Part shown: in pieces, positions 1 through 9,002 of the stretch
How the letters are laid out: each line of letters opens with the position of its first letter
How positions within the stretch are numbered: the first letter of the stretch is position 1
NCBI RefSeq assembly: GCF_963678795.1
Contig: NZ_OY787452.1
Span: forward strand, 1,054,001 to 1,118,000
DNA: 64,000 nt
Direction of reading: 5' to 3'
Source of the DNA: an uncultured Methanoregula sp.
Lineage (GTDB): Archaea > Halobacteriota > Methanomicrobia > Methanomicrobiales > Methanospirillaceae
Notes under the pieces: generated by a model
The model's input: the letters and a program-made list of their open reading frames with translations, nothing else
What the model was told of the DNA's origin: nothing
Databases searched by the model: none
Program-made: the position numbers and the translations under genes

Positions 1-117
1 CTGCGGGATCCTGGTAAAAATTTTTAAAAATCCCGCCCTCTCCAGTTTTTTTACTGTGCACTTCCGGGGGTCACAGCTGTTGTCCCGGTAAGCATACAGA
101 GGTATCATTGATCATCA

Positions 118-1020
118 GTGCGTGCACACATTGTAATAATGTACGTGTTGTGCAGTCCCTGCATCCTCAATCCCCGGCTGAGAGCGGATGGGATAACAAA
201 ACCTTCCGACATAGTTCTCTTTGAACGGGTTCAGGAAAGGTGCAGGAAATTTTCCCTGGAAATGGTGCCGCTTCCCTGTCCCGAGACGCTGTATCTCGGC
301 GCAGGCCGCAAGCCCGGGACGTTCCTCGAACGCCTGGACACCCCGGCATTCTCTGCACTTCTGGATAATCTGGAAGACCAGGTAAAAAAGATCCTTGAAG
401 AACGTGGTCCCCCTCTCTGCATTCTTGGGGCAAATTCCTCTCCCACCTGCGGTGTGACGAGCACCTATTACGGGAGCATCGGCAATGAATCCCCGAGGCG
501 CGCCGGGCGCGGTGTCTTCCTCTCCCGGTTCCCTTTGATTCCGGCAATGGATGTCTCGCTCTTTGCCCGGTACCGGGTTTACCTTGCCGCCCCGCTCTTC
601 TCAGAGGCCGAACGCGTATATAATGCTAACCTTGCGCGCCTCCTTGAAAAGGACCTCTTCGACGTTTACCTTCCTCAGGAATCCGGGGATGATACAGACA
701 TGAGGGATGAAGAGGAGCAGGGCCGGCTGTTTTTTACGAACAAGAAAGCGCTCGAAGATGCAGACTGTGTTGTTGCGGTAATTGACGGGGCTGATGCAGA
801 TTCCGGCACGGCATGGGAGATGGGTTATGCCTACGCCATTAAAAAACCGGTATTCGCCATAAGGACGGATTTCCGCAGGGTCGGCCGGAACGAAAAAGTG
901 AATCTTATGCTCGAAGAGTCTGCAACCGTCATGACCAGCACCCGGCATCTTCTTGATGCACTCCATTCCCCGGTACCTGGAGTTAACGGGGGAGCTGATG
1001 GAGAATCCCCCCCTTCCTGA
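118..1020 (+). CDS. DUF523-like / nucleoside 2-deoxyribosyltransferase fusion
   Basis: Two-domain protein of 300 aa. Residues about 5-145 resemble the DUF523 (TudS-like) fold: a CSPC motif at residues 12-15, a PCPE motif near residue 53 and an SSPTCG motif near 106. Residues about 150-285 match the nucleoside 2-deoxyribosyltransferase family, with YLAAPLF at the start of the domain, a DADCVVAVIDG strand and the GTAWEMGYA segment that carries the catalytic Glu in this family. Members transfer or hydrolyse N-glycosidic bonds of deoxynucleosides; the joint role of the two domains is unknown. The start used is GTG with a GAGGT motif at 99-103; an ATG at 139 is the alternative but would cut the first beta strand. 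It stands alone in front of the glycan block. Confidence 0.75.
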   Translation: MRAHIVIMYVLCSPCILNPRLRADGITKPSDIVLFERVQERCRKFSLEMVPLPCPETLYLGAGRKPGTFLERLDTPAFSALLDNLEDQVKKILEERGPPLCILGANSSPTCGVTSTYYGSIGNESPRRAGRGVFLSRFPLIPAMDVSLFARYRVYLAAPLFSEAERVYNANLARLLEKDLFDVYLPQESGDDTDMRDEEEQGRLFFTNKKALEDADCVVAVIDGADADSGTAWEMGYAYAIKKPVFAIRTDFRRVGRNEKVNLMLEESATVMTSTRHLLDALHSPVPGVNGGADGESPPS

Positions 1021-1075
1021 TAGTAACATTCCTTTCTTTCAGGTCTTATTCCTGACAAATAACGTCTACAGGAAC

Positions 1076-1083
1076 CTATATCA
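1076..1083 (+). promoter_or_regulatory. Candidate TATA box of the glycosyltransferase operon
   Basis: CTATATCA lies about 25 bases before the first ATG of the 1104 gene, which would give a leaderless or nearly leaderless transcript. Position and composition only; no BRE is obvious. Confidence 0.3.
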
Positions 1084-1103
1084 GAATATTTACGCAATAG
1101 TAG

Positions 1104-2639
1104 ATGATTGCAATGGCGAAGAAACGCGAGGACCGAAGCAGGGAGAAGAAGACCACCGGAGATCGCGAATGTGATCTTGACGGGGATTACCATGCTCCGA
1201 TCAGAACCTTTCGGGATCTCACGGTACATAACATCAGTGACATCCTCATCCACAGCCGGTACATGCAGCTTCTTCTCTCCATCACCATTGTCGGATTGAT
1301 CCTTCGCTTCTTCAACCTGGGCTACAATTCTCTCTGGCTCGATGAGGCTTCTACTAATTCTTTTGCCGTCATGTCGATCCCCGGGATCTGGCAGGCAACT
1401 ACCGGGGGAGAATTCAACCCACCCCTCTTTTACTGGATCGAGCACTGCATGCTCGTGTTCGGGAATAACGAGTTCGTTCTCCGGTTTGTCCCTGCACTGC
1501 TTGGGGTCCTGACCATTCCCCTCATTTATTTCGTTGGCAAGGAATTCATGGACCGCAATGTCGGGATCATCGCCGCAGCAGCATCTGCGTTTTCCCCGTT
1601 CCTTATCTTCTATTCACAGGAAGCACGGGCTTATTCAATGATGTTCTTCTTTGTTGCCTTTTCCATGGTCTTTTATTTCAGGGCCCTGAAGAATAACGAC
1701 ATCAGGGACTGGGTGCTCTTTGGCCTTCTCTCTGCCCTCGCGTTCTGGTCCCATTTCTATGCTCTGGTAATCATCGGGGCTCTCGTCCTGTACGCGCTTG
1801 CTGTCCAGATCCTGAAATACCATAAGGATCTCAAAAATATCGTTCCCATGGTCGCAGGCTGGGTGGTTTTTACGGTCATCTGCTCCCCGCTGATCCTCGT
1901 CACTATCCAGCTCTTCGGCTCGCGAACTTCCGGTGGTCCCACGTTCGGGCTTCAGGGACTCCAGATGATAATGGGAACGTTCCAGCAGCTTTCAGGCTTT
2001 TCTGATATCATAATGTACCTCTTTCTTATCCTCTTCATAATCGGGATCATTCAGGCATTCATTCTTGATAAAAGCAAAGGCATCTTCCTTGTCCTTCTTT
2101 CGGTTCTCACGTTCCTGATCAGCTTCCTCCTCTCGTACAAGATGCCCATGGTTCCCCGGTACCTGATCTTCTTCAGTATCGTCTTCTTCATCGGGATTGC
2201 GGTCTCTTATAAAACGTTCAGTAGTGTTTTGAACAGCCGCCATGTCGTGTATGGGTTCATCGCACTCCTGGTAGTTCTCAACGCACCGATCCTTGCAGGC
2301 TATTACTCGGACTTTTCCAAGGATGACTGGAGAGGGTTTTCCAGCCAGCTCCAGCAGGTGACAAAACCAGGGGATTTTGTCGTTGTAGTACCGGGATATG
2401 TATCCCAGCCGCTCGATTATTATTATTCCCACCGTTCAGATCAAACAGAGGAATCTCAGGCATATACTGCAAAAGATCTCGACGCGATTTACCTGCGGAA
2501 AACAAACAATACGATCTATTACGTAGTAACCGGGGATATCGCCTCGGCCAATCCGGATGGCGATGCCCTTGCATGGTTAAAGGAACACACCAGGTCCATG
2601 GGCCAGCACACCGGCATCTATCTCTTCACATCGGTCTAA
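1104..2639 (+). CDS. Polytopic glycosyltransferase, GT39/PMT-like
   Basis: A 511-aa membrane protein with a basic N-terminal tail of about 50 aa, roughly 10-12 hydrophobic segments and a soluble C-terminal domain of about 120 aa. After the first membrane segment it has LWLDEAST, the acidic motif of the dolichyl-phosphate-mannose-protein mannosyltransferase (PMT_2) superfamily, followed by PPLFYW and SQEARAY, also typical of it. Such enzymes transfer sugars from lipid-phosphate donors on the outer face of the membrane. The acceptor (S-layer protein, lipid or glycan) cannot be read from sequence. ATG 1104 is used; ATG 1113 is an alternative. The GT2/GtrA gene follows after 21 bases, so the two are probably cotranscribed. 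Confidence 0.8.
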   Translation: MIAMAKKREDRSREKKTTGDRECDLDGDYHAPIRTFRDLTVHNISDILIHSRYMQLLLSITIVGLILRFFNLGYNSLWLDEASTNSFAVMSIPGIWQATTGGEFNPPLFYWIEHCMLVFGNNEFVLRFVPALLGVLTIPLIYFVGKEFMDRNVGIIAAAASAFSPFLIFYSQEARAYSMMFFFVAFSMVFYFRALKNNDIRDWVLFGLLSALAFWSHFYALVIIGALVLYALAVQILKYHKDLKNIVPMVAGWVVFTVICSPLILVTIQLFGSRTSGGPTFGLQGLQMIMGTFQQLSGFSDIIMYLFLILFIIGIIQAFILDKSKGIFLVLLSVLTFLISFLLSYKMPMVPRYLIFFSIVFFIGIAVSYKTFSSVLNSRHVVYGFIALLVVLNAPILAGYYSDFSKDDWRGFSSQLQQVTKPGDFVVVVPGYVSQPLDYYYSHRSDQTEESQAYTAKDLDAIYLRKTNNTIYYVVTGDIASANPDGDALAWLKEHTRSMGQHTGIYLFTSV

Positions 2640-2660
2640 GAACCGACCGGATAAACAACT

Positions 2661-3764
2661 ATGTATGATCTCTCAGTAATCATTCCAACATTCAATGAAG
2701 AGGAGAATATCCTCAATATCATTGAGGAAGTGGATGCGGTCCTCAAAAAAAGCAACCTCAACGGGGAAATCCTGGTTGTCGACGACAATTCTCAGGACCG
2801 CACGATTACCCTTGTCCGGGAGATGCATTCGAAAAAAGAGAATGTGAATATCATCGTCCGCCTGGCAGATCACGGACTCTCCCAGTCTGTGGCCGAAGGG
2901 TTTACCCACGCATCCTCTCAGATTTTTATAGTTATAGATGCGGACCTTTCCCATCCCCCTGCCCTCATTCCCAAAATGTATGAGGAGATCCGGGCGGGAA
3001 ATGATCTCGTCATCGGAAGCAGGTATATGGAAGGGGGCGGGATCAGACAGTGGCCCCTGAAACGAAGGCTGATCTCCATCGGGGCTACCTTCCTTGGCCG
3101 GCTCCTTTTTCCGGATATTACTGATCCTGTGAGCGGCTTTTTTGCCGTGAAAAAAGAAGTGGTAGTAAATGCCCCACTCAGGCCAAAGGGCTATAAAATC
3201 CTGCTCGAAGTGCTGGGGAAGGGAACATGGGAGAATGACCGGGAAATCCCCTTTGAATTCGTCGACCGTGAGATTGGATCCAGCAAACTGAAGTTCAGGA
3301 CCATTACAGAATATGCCCGGCAGGTCGTAGATATCACCTTCTATTCCTTCTTCCATCATCAGAGTGCCGCATGGAGGGAGTGGAAAAAGGTTTTCAAGTT
3401 CGGAATTGTGGGGTTATCAGGAATCATCGTTAATCTGGGGCTCCTCCAGCTGCTGCTCATGGCAGGGATTTCAGGTTATATCTCGCTCTTTTTTGCCATT
3501 GCCATAGCGATTCTTAATAATTTCATCTGGAACGATCTCTGGACATTCAGGTCATCCTCTCAAAGACGGACAACCAGTATCTGGCAGCGTCTCTGGTTGT
3601 TCTACACGGTCTCTGCCGGAGGAGCGATCATCAACTATGGTATTGCGATGGGGCTGACTAATCTGGTTGGGATGAACCTCCTCGTGTCGGATACCCTTGG
3701 GATTCTTGTCGGTTTTATCTGGAACTTCCTCATCAACCGCAGGTTTACGTGGGGCCGGCGATAA
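2661..3764 (+). CDS. GT2 dolichyl-phosphate sugar synthase with GtrA domain
   Basis: Residues 1-230 are a GT-A fold GT2 domain: LSVIIPTFNEEENI at the N-terminus, a VDDNSQD nucleotide-binding motif and VIDADLSHP with the metal-binding DxD-like acidic residues. Residues about 240-367 hold four hydrophobic helices matching GtrA (FKFGIVGLSG start, NNFIWNDLWTF motif). This is the layout of polyprenyl-phosphate mannosyl or glucosyl transferases that make a lipid-linked sugar; the GtrA part anchors the enzyme or moves the product. It lies directly behind the GT39-like gene, which could use the product as donor. Sugar specificity is not predictable here. Confidence 0.85.
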   Translation: MYDLSVIIPTFNEEENILNIIEEVDAVLKKSNLNGEILVVDDNSQDRTITLVREMHSKKENVNIIVRLADHGLSQSVAEGFTHASSQIFIVIDADLSHPPALIPKMYEEIRAGNDLVIGSRYMEGGGIRQWPLKRRLISIGATFLGRLLFPDITDPVSGFFAVKKEVVVNAPLRPKGYKILLEVLGKGTWENDREIPFEFVDREIGSSKLKFRTITEYARQVVDITFYSFFHHQSAAWREWKKVFKFGIVGLSGIIVNLGLLQLLLMAGISGYISLFFAIAIAILNNFIWNDLWTFRSSSQRRTTSIWQRLWLFYTVSAGGAIINYGIAMGLTNLVGMNLLVSDTLGILVGFIWNFLINRRFTWGRR

Positions 3765-3855
3765 TCCGGTCCCCACAAATAAAATACAAAGGAATTTCTG
3801 CAAATAATAAATACGGAATATCATTAAGCTGTACATTATCAGGAGAGGAATCTGC

Positions 3856-5187
3856 ATGGGGAAAAAAAATAAGACAGATCCGGAATCAACCGGGAGCAAA
3901 GGAAAAAAAGGAAAACCATCCTTTGAATTTTTGAATGTCCGGTTCGATAAAATCGAACGGGATACAGTGATCAGGCATATTGTTCTGTTGATCGCCGCAT
4001 CTCTTCTGACAAAGCTGGTTCTTGTCTTCGTGACAACCTTTATCTTCCAGTCGTTTATCGATCTCTTTGATATCGGGTTCTATTTCGACCATGCAAAGCT
4101 ACTGCTCCAGGGACAATTACCGTATGTAAATTACAGCTTCGACTATCCGGTCCTCGTTTTTGTACCAATTACGATAGCTTTTGTTCCTGCACTCCTTTTG
4201 CAGAATGCCATGGTCTTTGTCTACTCTTTCCAGATTCTCATGGTGCTGGCCGACATTGTCACCATTCTGTGTATTTACTTTATCGCTCTCAGGTTGTGGG
4301 ATGAAAAGAGGGCATTTTTTGCCGGTCTTATCTATGCCACGGCCTTCTCGACAGCGTATTTTGTCCTGACAAAGTATGATGCATTCCCGACAGCCTTCCT
4401 CATGGCTGCCATTCTCTTTACCGTCTACGGAATGAATATCAAAGGATACCTCTCTGCAACGCTTGGTTTCTTTGCAAAAATTTTCCCGGCAATAGCATTT
4501 CCATTCATGATCCTGTACAATGCAAAGGATACCTCGATAAAAGAAGAGATTGTGTCAGTGCTGAAAATTGTTGTGCCAATATCCATTGTACTGTTCCTGC
4601 CCATCCTTCTCATACGTCCTGATGTGATCAATACGTATCTCTTTGCAACCGGTTCCAGTGTCGGGATTTATGCAAACACAGCAACCAATACCATCTGTTT
4701 CTGGCTGCAGGATATCGGGCATATCGGGATTCCGGGATCGACGGTCTCCCTCTTTATGTATATCCTGATGGGTCTCTTCCTGCTCCTTTTGGTTTTTGTT
4801 GCGTATATTGATACCAAAAAGAATCCGGTTACCCTTCTTAAAATTCTGTTATGTGCAATATTCTGTCTCGTATTTTTCACCAAATTCCACAGCCCCCAGT
4901 ATATAGTCTGGTTCACCCCGTTCCTCTGTCTGCTGGTAGTGGACAGCCCGTATAAGATTATTTTATTCTACCTGACTCAGGTTTTTGCGTACATCGAGTT
5001 CCCCCTGATGTTCGGACGATATTATACCAACCTTGAGTATGCGAGTACTGTCGGGTCATCCGACTGGTACCTTACATTGTTTTTCTTCACGGCAGAGTAC
5101 GTGGCACTCCTCGTTCTTATCTTCCTGACGGTCCGACCCGATACAGGAATTATGAAAAGAATCCGGACTCTCAATATCGGAAAATAA
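3856..5187 (+). CDS. Polytopic membrane glycosyltransferase-like protein (GT-C fold)
   Basis: A 443-aa protein with a charged, lysine-rich cytoplasmic N-terminus of about 35 aa and about 10 membrane helices. The first extracytoplasmic loop carries FDIGFYFDHAKLLLQGQ and then YVNYSFDYPVL, the pattern of GT-C enzymes such as GT87 and mannosyltransferase-like families, where an acidic residue in loop 1 is catalytic. GGAGAGG at 3842-3848 is a good ribosome binding site for ATG 3856. It sits on the same strand as the two preceding transferases, 91 bases downstream, and probably acts on the same surface glycan. The exact family is uncertain. Confidence 0.7.
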   Translation: MGKKNKTDPESTGSKGKKGKPSFEFLNVRFDKIERDTVIRHIVLLIAASLLTKLVLVFVTTFIFQSFIDLFDIGFYFDHAKLLLQGQLPYVNYSFDYPVLVFVPITIAFVPALLLQNAMVFVYSFQILMVLADIVTILCIYFIALRLWDEKRAFFAGLIYATAFSTAYFVLTKYDAFPTAFLMAAILFTVYGMNIKGYLSATLGFFAKIFPAIAFPFMILYNAKDTSIKEEIVSVLKIVVPISIVLFLPILLIRPDVINTYLFATGSSVGIYANTATNTICFWLQDIGHIGIPGSTVSLFMYILMGLFLLLLVFVAYIDTKKNPVTLLKILLCAIFCLVFFTKFHSPQYIVWFTPFLCLLVVDSPYKIILFYLTQVFAYIEFPLMFGRYYTNLEYASTVGSSDWYLTLFFFTAEYVALLVLIFLTVRPDTGIMKRIRTLNIGK

Positions 5188-5203
5188 AAAATTTTTCGTG
5201 TTT

Positions 5204-6289
5204 TTATTGAGAGAGAACCTGAATAATCCTGTTCCCTGCGTTTCCATCCCCAAAAGGATTTTCCCATGAACGCGGCTTTCGCATCATCTCATCTGCCGCT
5301 TTTATTATTGATCCCGGATTGAATCCGGCGACAATGTTCGCGCCGACAGTCACCGTCTCGGGCCGCTCTGTGGAATCGCGGATAGTGACACAGGGCACCT
5401 TGAGGATGCAGGTCTCTTCCTGTACGCCTCCGGAATCGGTAAGCGCGAGACGGGCATTCGATTCGAGCTGGAGAAATTCCAGGAAACCGACAGGTTTGAT
5501 CATCTGGAATCCTTTGAGGTTCAGCTGAAACGATGCGATCATTTTCTCTGTCCGGGGATGCACCGGGAAGACAAGCGGCATCCCGGTCTCTTCATGGATA
5601 CAGGTGAGCCCATTGAGAATGCCTATAAGGCGTTTCTTATTGTCTACATTTTCCTGCCGGTGAAGGGTAACAAGGAGATAGCCTTCGGGAGTAAGCCCAA
5701 GATCCTTCACGGTATCTGCCCGCGTTTTCGATAAGACAAGGTTCTCAAAGACAGCATCCACAATGGTATTACCCGTTACATGGATCTTGTCGTCAGGAAT
5801 ACCCTCGTGGATCAGATGCTCCCTTGCCTGCTCGGTGGGGGCAAAGAGATACCGGGAAAGATGATCTGCAACAATACGGTTCACCTCTTCCGGCATCGTC
5901 CGATCGAAACTCCGAAGCCCTGCTTCAACATGCGCGACATCGACCGGAGATTTTCCCCGGACATAGCACTTTGAAGCAGCAAGCGTTCCGGCAAGGACGG
6001 TATTGGTATCGCCCTGTACCAGAACAACATCCGGTTTTTTATCGAGAAGAACCCTCTCAACGCCTGTCATGATGGCTCCCGTCTGCTCGGCATGGCTTTT
6101 TGATCCGACATCAAGGTTGAAATCCGGAGCAGGAAGCCCGAGTTCTTCAAAAAAGACCCTGTCCATCTCGTATGAATAATGCTGTCCGGTATGGAGAACG
6201 AAATAGTCCAGGCTCTCCCTCTCGCACGATCTGATGATCGGGGACATCTTGATGATCTCGGGACGGGTGCCGAGTATGATGGCAAACAT
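5204..6289 (-). CDS. wecB: UDP-N-acetylglucosamine 2-epimerase (non-hydrolysing)
   Basis: Interconverts UDP-GlcNAc and UDP-ManNAc, supplying ManNAc-type sugars for surface glycans. The protein starts FAIILGTRPEIIK, contains LVQGDTNT, HVEAGLRS, PEEVNRI and VTLHRQEN, and near the C-terminus TDSGGVQEE, all diagnostic of the WecB/MnaA family; about 361 aa, normal length. The start is ATG 6289 because the family begins at this methionine; the frame is open further upstream but that stretch is unrelated to the family. It is convergent with the 3856 gene and lies 56 bases downstream of a GT2 gene on the same strand, probably in one operon. Confidence 0.93.
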   Translation of the reverse strand: MFAIILGTRPEIIKMSPIIRSCERESLDYFVLHTGQHYSYEMDRVFFEELGLPAPDFNLDVGSKSHAEQTGAIMTGVERVLLDKKPDVVLVQGDTNTVLAGTLAASKCYVRGKSPVDVAHVEAGLRSFDRTMPEEVNRIVADHLSRYLFAPTEQAREHLIHEGIPDDKIHVTGNTIVDAVFENLVLSKTRADTVKDLGLTPEGYLLVTLHRQENVDNKKRLIGILNGLTCIHEETGMPLVFPVHPRTEKMIASFQLNLKGFQMIKPVGFLEFLQLESNARLALTDSGGVQEETCILKVPCVTIRDSTERPETVTVGANIVAGFNPGSIIKAADEMMRKPRSWENPFGDGNAGNRIIQVLSQ

Positions 6290-6345
6290 GGTAATTGGTA
6301 TTTTTGAATAATTCCTGATATATGTTGATGTAAAAACGGTTGGTG

Positions 6346-7077
6346 TTACACCCATTTCCGGTGAAGATATTTTGTTTTGAATATGCGGTAGAGAAGAAGA
6401 ATATAATTTTTTACCTCTTTTTTTATGTCGATCTTCGACTCCCCGTATTTTCGTTTCAGGAGTGGAACGGGAACCTCAACAACGGTCTTCCCGCCAATAA
6501 TAAGCTTTGAGATGATCTCGGCATTGATCTCGAAATTCCGGCTGGTAATCTCCATCTCAGAGAGGACATTGCGCTTATAGAGCCTGAAAATCGGGCTGAC
6601 ACAGGTAATCCCGCCCCCAAGAAGCATGCGATAAAGGAAATTCACCGATTTGCTCATGATCAGCCGGAACGGAGTTACCTCCTCCATAAGTCCTTTCTCA
6701 AGATAAGGGGATCCGGATATACAATCTGCGTGGGTTTCCTGATATTTTGCTATGAGTATTGCCACATCGACCGGTCTGAACGTCAGATCAGCATCCATGG
6801 TTATAACGAGATCCCCGCTGCATGCGGAAAGACCGGTTTTTATTGCAGTTCCCATCCCGCTGTTCTTCTCATGCACGAGGATCTTTACATCTGTCCGGCT
6901 GCGGGTTATTTCCTGGATTTTTTTAACCGTTTCGTCACGGCTGCCGTCATCAATAAAAATATATTCGAAATTCTCGCCGGCACTCTTTTTTATATCATCA
7001 ATTATAGGAAACAGGTCTGTTGGATAATGGGTAATGTTCTCCTGCTCATTATAGAGGGGAAAAATCAGGGATATCAT
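6346..7077 (-). CDS. GT2 family glycosyltransferase (dolichyl-phosphate hexose synthase-like)
   Basis: A 243-aa single-domain GT-A enzyme: ISLIFPLYNEQENI at the N-terminus, FIDDGSRDET, and ITMDADLTFRP with the DxD metal-binding motif. KYGESKI near residue 220 matches the C-terminal conserved element of dolichyl-phosphate mannose/glucose synthases. It lacks membrane helices, unlike the GtrA-fused gene at 2661. It is first in a probable two-gene operon with wecB. It likely makes a lipid-phosphate sugar or adds a sugar to a lipid-linked oligosaccharide. Confidence 0.85.
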   Translation of the reverse strand: MISLIFPLYNEQENITHYPTDLFPIIDDIKKSAGENFEYIFIDDGSRDETVKKIQEITRSRTDVKILVHEKNSGMGTAIKTGLSACSGDLVITMDADLTFRPVDVAILIAKYQETHADCISGSPYLEKGLMEEVTPFRLIMSKSVNFLYRMLLGGGITCVSPIFRLYKRNVLSEMEITSRNFEINAEIISKLIIGGKTVVEVPVPLLKRKYGESKIDIKKEVKNYILLLYRIFKTKYLHRKWV

Positions 7078-7190
7078 CAGGTCTCATAAGATCTTGGCCC
7101 GGAGACCTTAAAAAACTCATTACCGGCAGAGGCCTCTCCACCAGGTATAAAAAAACCCGATCCTAAACAGGAAATAGCATACGGCACAAT

Positions 7191-7922
7191 ATGATCATGA
7201 CTCAGGGTGTAAATGTGGCTGCGGCAGAAGAGGTCTGGGATAAAGTCTGGATAAAGAACCTGATAACCAGCGATTACAGCCTCAAGTATCTTGCCTTTAT
7301 GCAGGATGTCGAACGGCGTCTTCCAAAAAGCTCCAGGGTTCTTGAAGCCGGGTGCGGGACAGGACAGACCCTTGGCCTGTTTTCGGACAGGCACGAGGCG
7401 TTCGGGCTTGATATTTCCCGGGCAGCATTAGACCTTGCAACGGAGAACTGTCAGAATCCTGTTCTCGGAAGTATTTTCTCTATACCCTTCAGGAACGATA
7501 CGTTCGATCTGGTTTATAATTCCGGGGTTATCGAGCACTTCAGGGATCCAACCAATGTTGCTGCAATAAAAGAGATGGTCAGGGTTACCAGGCCTTCTGG
7601 AAAAATCATTATTATAGTTCCCAATACGCTCTGCCTCTGGTACATGCTGGGAAAACGCATGGCCGTCATGATGAAAAATTTTGAATTCGGCTATGAAGAG
7701 GATTATTCTTATCAGCGCTTACACGATGCATCCCTGCGGGCAGGACTCGTAATCGAAGAAACATTCGGTCTCCAAGCACTTCCCCCTCTTGCAACAAATG
7801 ACCGGGAGATCATACCAATCTCTCTCCGGAAAAAAATCGGGAGAATTGAAGAGGGATTTCCCGCAAAACAGTACTATGCTTACACGGTGGGTATTGTTGC
7901 GCGGAAACCCGGCAAAACCTAG
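7191..7922 (+). CDS. Class I SAM-dependent methyltransferase
   Basis: A 243-aa protein with the Rossmann methyltransferase motifs: VLEAGCGTGQ (motif I, about residue 50), an acidic GLDIS at the end of strand 2, and NDTFDLVYNSGVIEHF (motif IV and post-motif). The substrate is unknown; its place among glycosyltransferases suggests a sugar or lipid of the surface glycan, by context only. ATG 7191 and ATG 7197 are both possible starts. Its stop codon overlaps the stop codon of the convergent gene in the palindrome CTAG at 7919-7922. Confidence 0.8.
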   Translation: MIMTQGVNVAAAEEVWDKVWIKNLITSDYSLKYLAFMQDVERRLPKSSRVLEAGCGTGQTLGLFSDRHEAFGLDISRAALDLATENCQNPVLGSIFSIPFRNDTFDLVYNSGVIEHFRDPTNVAAIKEMVRVTRPSGKIIIIVPNTLCLWYMLGKRMAVMMKNFEFGYEEDYSYQRLHDASLRAGLVIEETFGLQALPPLATNDREIIPISLRKKIGRIEEGFPAKQYYAYTVGIVARKPGKT

Positions 7923-8887
7923 CTCATCTCTTCTGGTATTTTCACAGGATATCTGAGGTAAACGCCCGCACCGATCAGGGCAATCAGCCAGTAACTCATG
8001 AACAGGTAGAGGAGCGAGAATGCCACGGCTTGTTCAGGGGATATAGCCTTGAGACCAAAGAGGAATATGAGTGCCACATCCCGCGTTCCGATCCCGGAAA
8101 TACTGATAGGGAGGAGATCGAGCAGGCTGAGTATCGGGATGACCAGGACAAAAAACATAAGGCCGGTATCAATCCCGATCGAAAGCGCCAGCAGGTATCC
8201 GTATATGAATGGCGGGATCCACGAGATTATCCCGATACTGATGCTGGAGAAGAACCGCCGGCGATCATGGTAATATATGAAAAGACCGGTGTAGAAATCA
8301 TTGAAATACAGCGTGAGTTTGTCTTTCAGGTGACCCGGGACAAAAATATTGAAAAACGGCCTGAGCAGGCGCGCCAGGAGCGGTTTATTCAGCACGATAT
8401 AGAGCCCGATCCCAATCGCTGCCAAAATCAGGACCATGGTGCTGACGGAGAGGATCTCGATATGGTATACGAGAGAAAAACTGCATATCGCGATGAGTGC
8501 TATGGAAAAGAGCAGGACGATATCGATCAGCCGGTCAATCACGACCGTAGCTAAGGATTTTCCAAGCCCGCAGTTTTCATCAGTTATATAGAGCACCTTG
8601 ATAAAATCCCCGAGTTTTGCCGGGGTGATGGTAGAAAAGGAAAAACCCACAAAGAAGGCTATCATACTTTCCCTGAAGGTAAACGATGGTTTTACGGAAT
8701 TGACAATAATCTTCCACTTCAGAGATTTCAGAACGATTGCAACACAGTTCACCAGGAAGGCCAGAATCAGGAAGATTACGCTCGTATGGGAAAGAATCTC
8801 AAAAAGGGCACCAAGATTGATACGGGACAGAATAACGATAAAAAGAACGATGCCGACAAGGCTTAATAATTTTATACTGTTCTTCAT
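7919..8887 (-). CDS. AglD/YbhN-like (UPF0104) integral membrane protein
   Basis: A 322-aa protein with about 8 membrane helices of the lysylphosphatidylglycerol synthase transmembrane-region family (UPF0104). TPAKLGDFIK near residue 95 and VIDRLIDI near residue 118 are family signatures. In archaea, relatives such as AglD act in N-glycosylation, and other members are suspected lipid flippases. The catalytic soluble domain of bacterial MprF is absent. It closes the glycan block and converges with the methyltransferase gene by overlapping stop codons. Confidence 0.78.
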   Translation of the reverse strand: MKNSIKLLSLVGIVLFIVILSRINLGALFEILSHTSVIFLILAFLVNCVAIVLKSLKWKIIVNSVKPSFTFRESMIAFFVGFSFSTITPAKLGDFIKVLYITDENCGLGKSLATVVIDRLIDIVLLFSIALIAICSFSLVYHIEILSVSTMVLILAAIGIGLYIVLNKPLLARLLRPFFNIFVPGHLKDKLTLYFNDFYTGLFIYYHDRRRFFSSISIGIISWIPPFIYGYLLALSIGIDTGLMFFVLVIPILSLLDLLPISISGIGTRDVALIFLFGLKAISPEQAVAFSLLYLFMSYWLIALIGAGVYLRYPVKIPEEMS

Positions 8888-9002
8888 TTATTCCCACAAC
8901 TCTCGTCCGGGCAGTAATTATTTTTTGTTATGCAGGTGTTGTCCCGGGCACGCGTTTTTTGATCCTAAACCCTAATAGCGAACATCTCCTAATTATTCAG
9001 TC

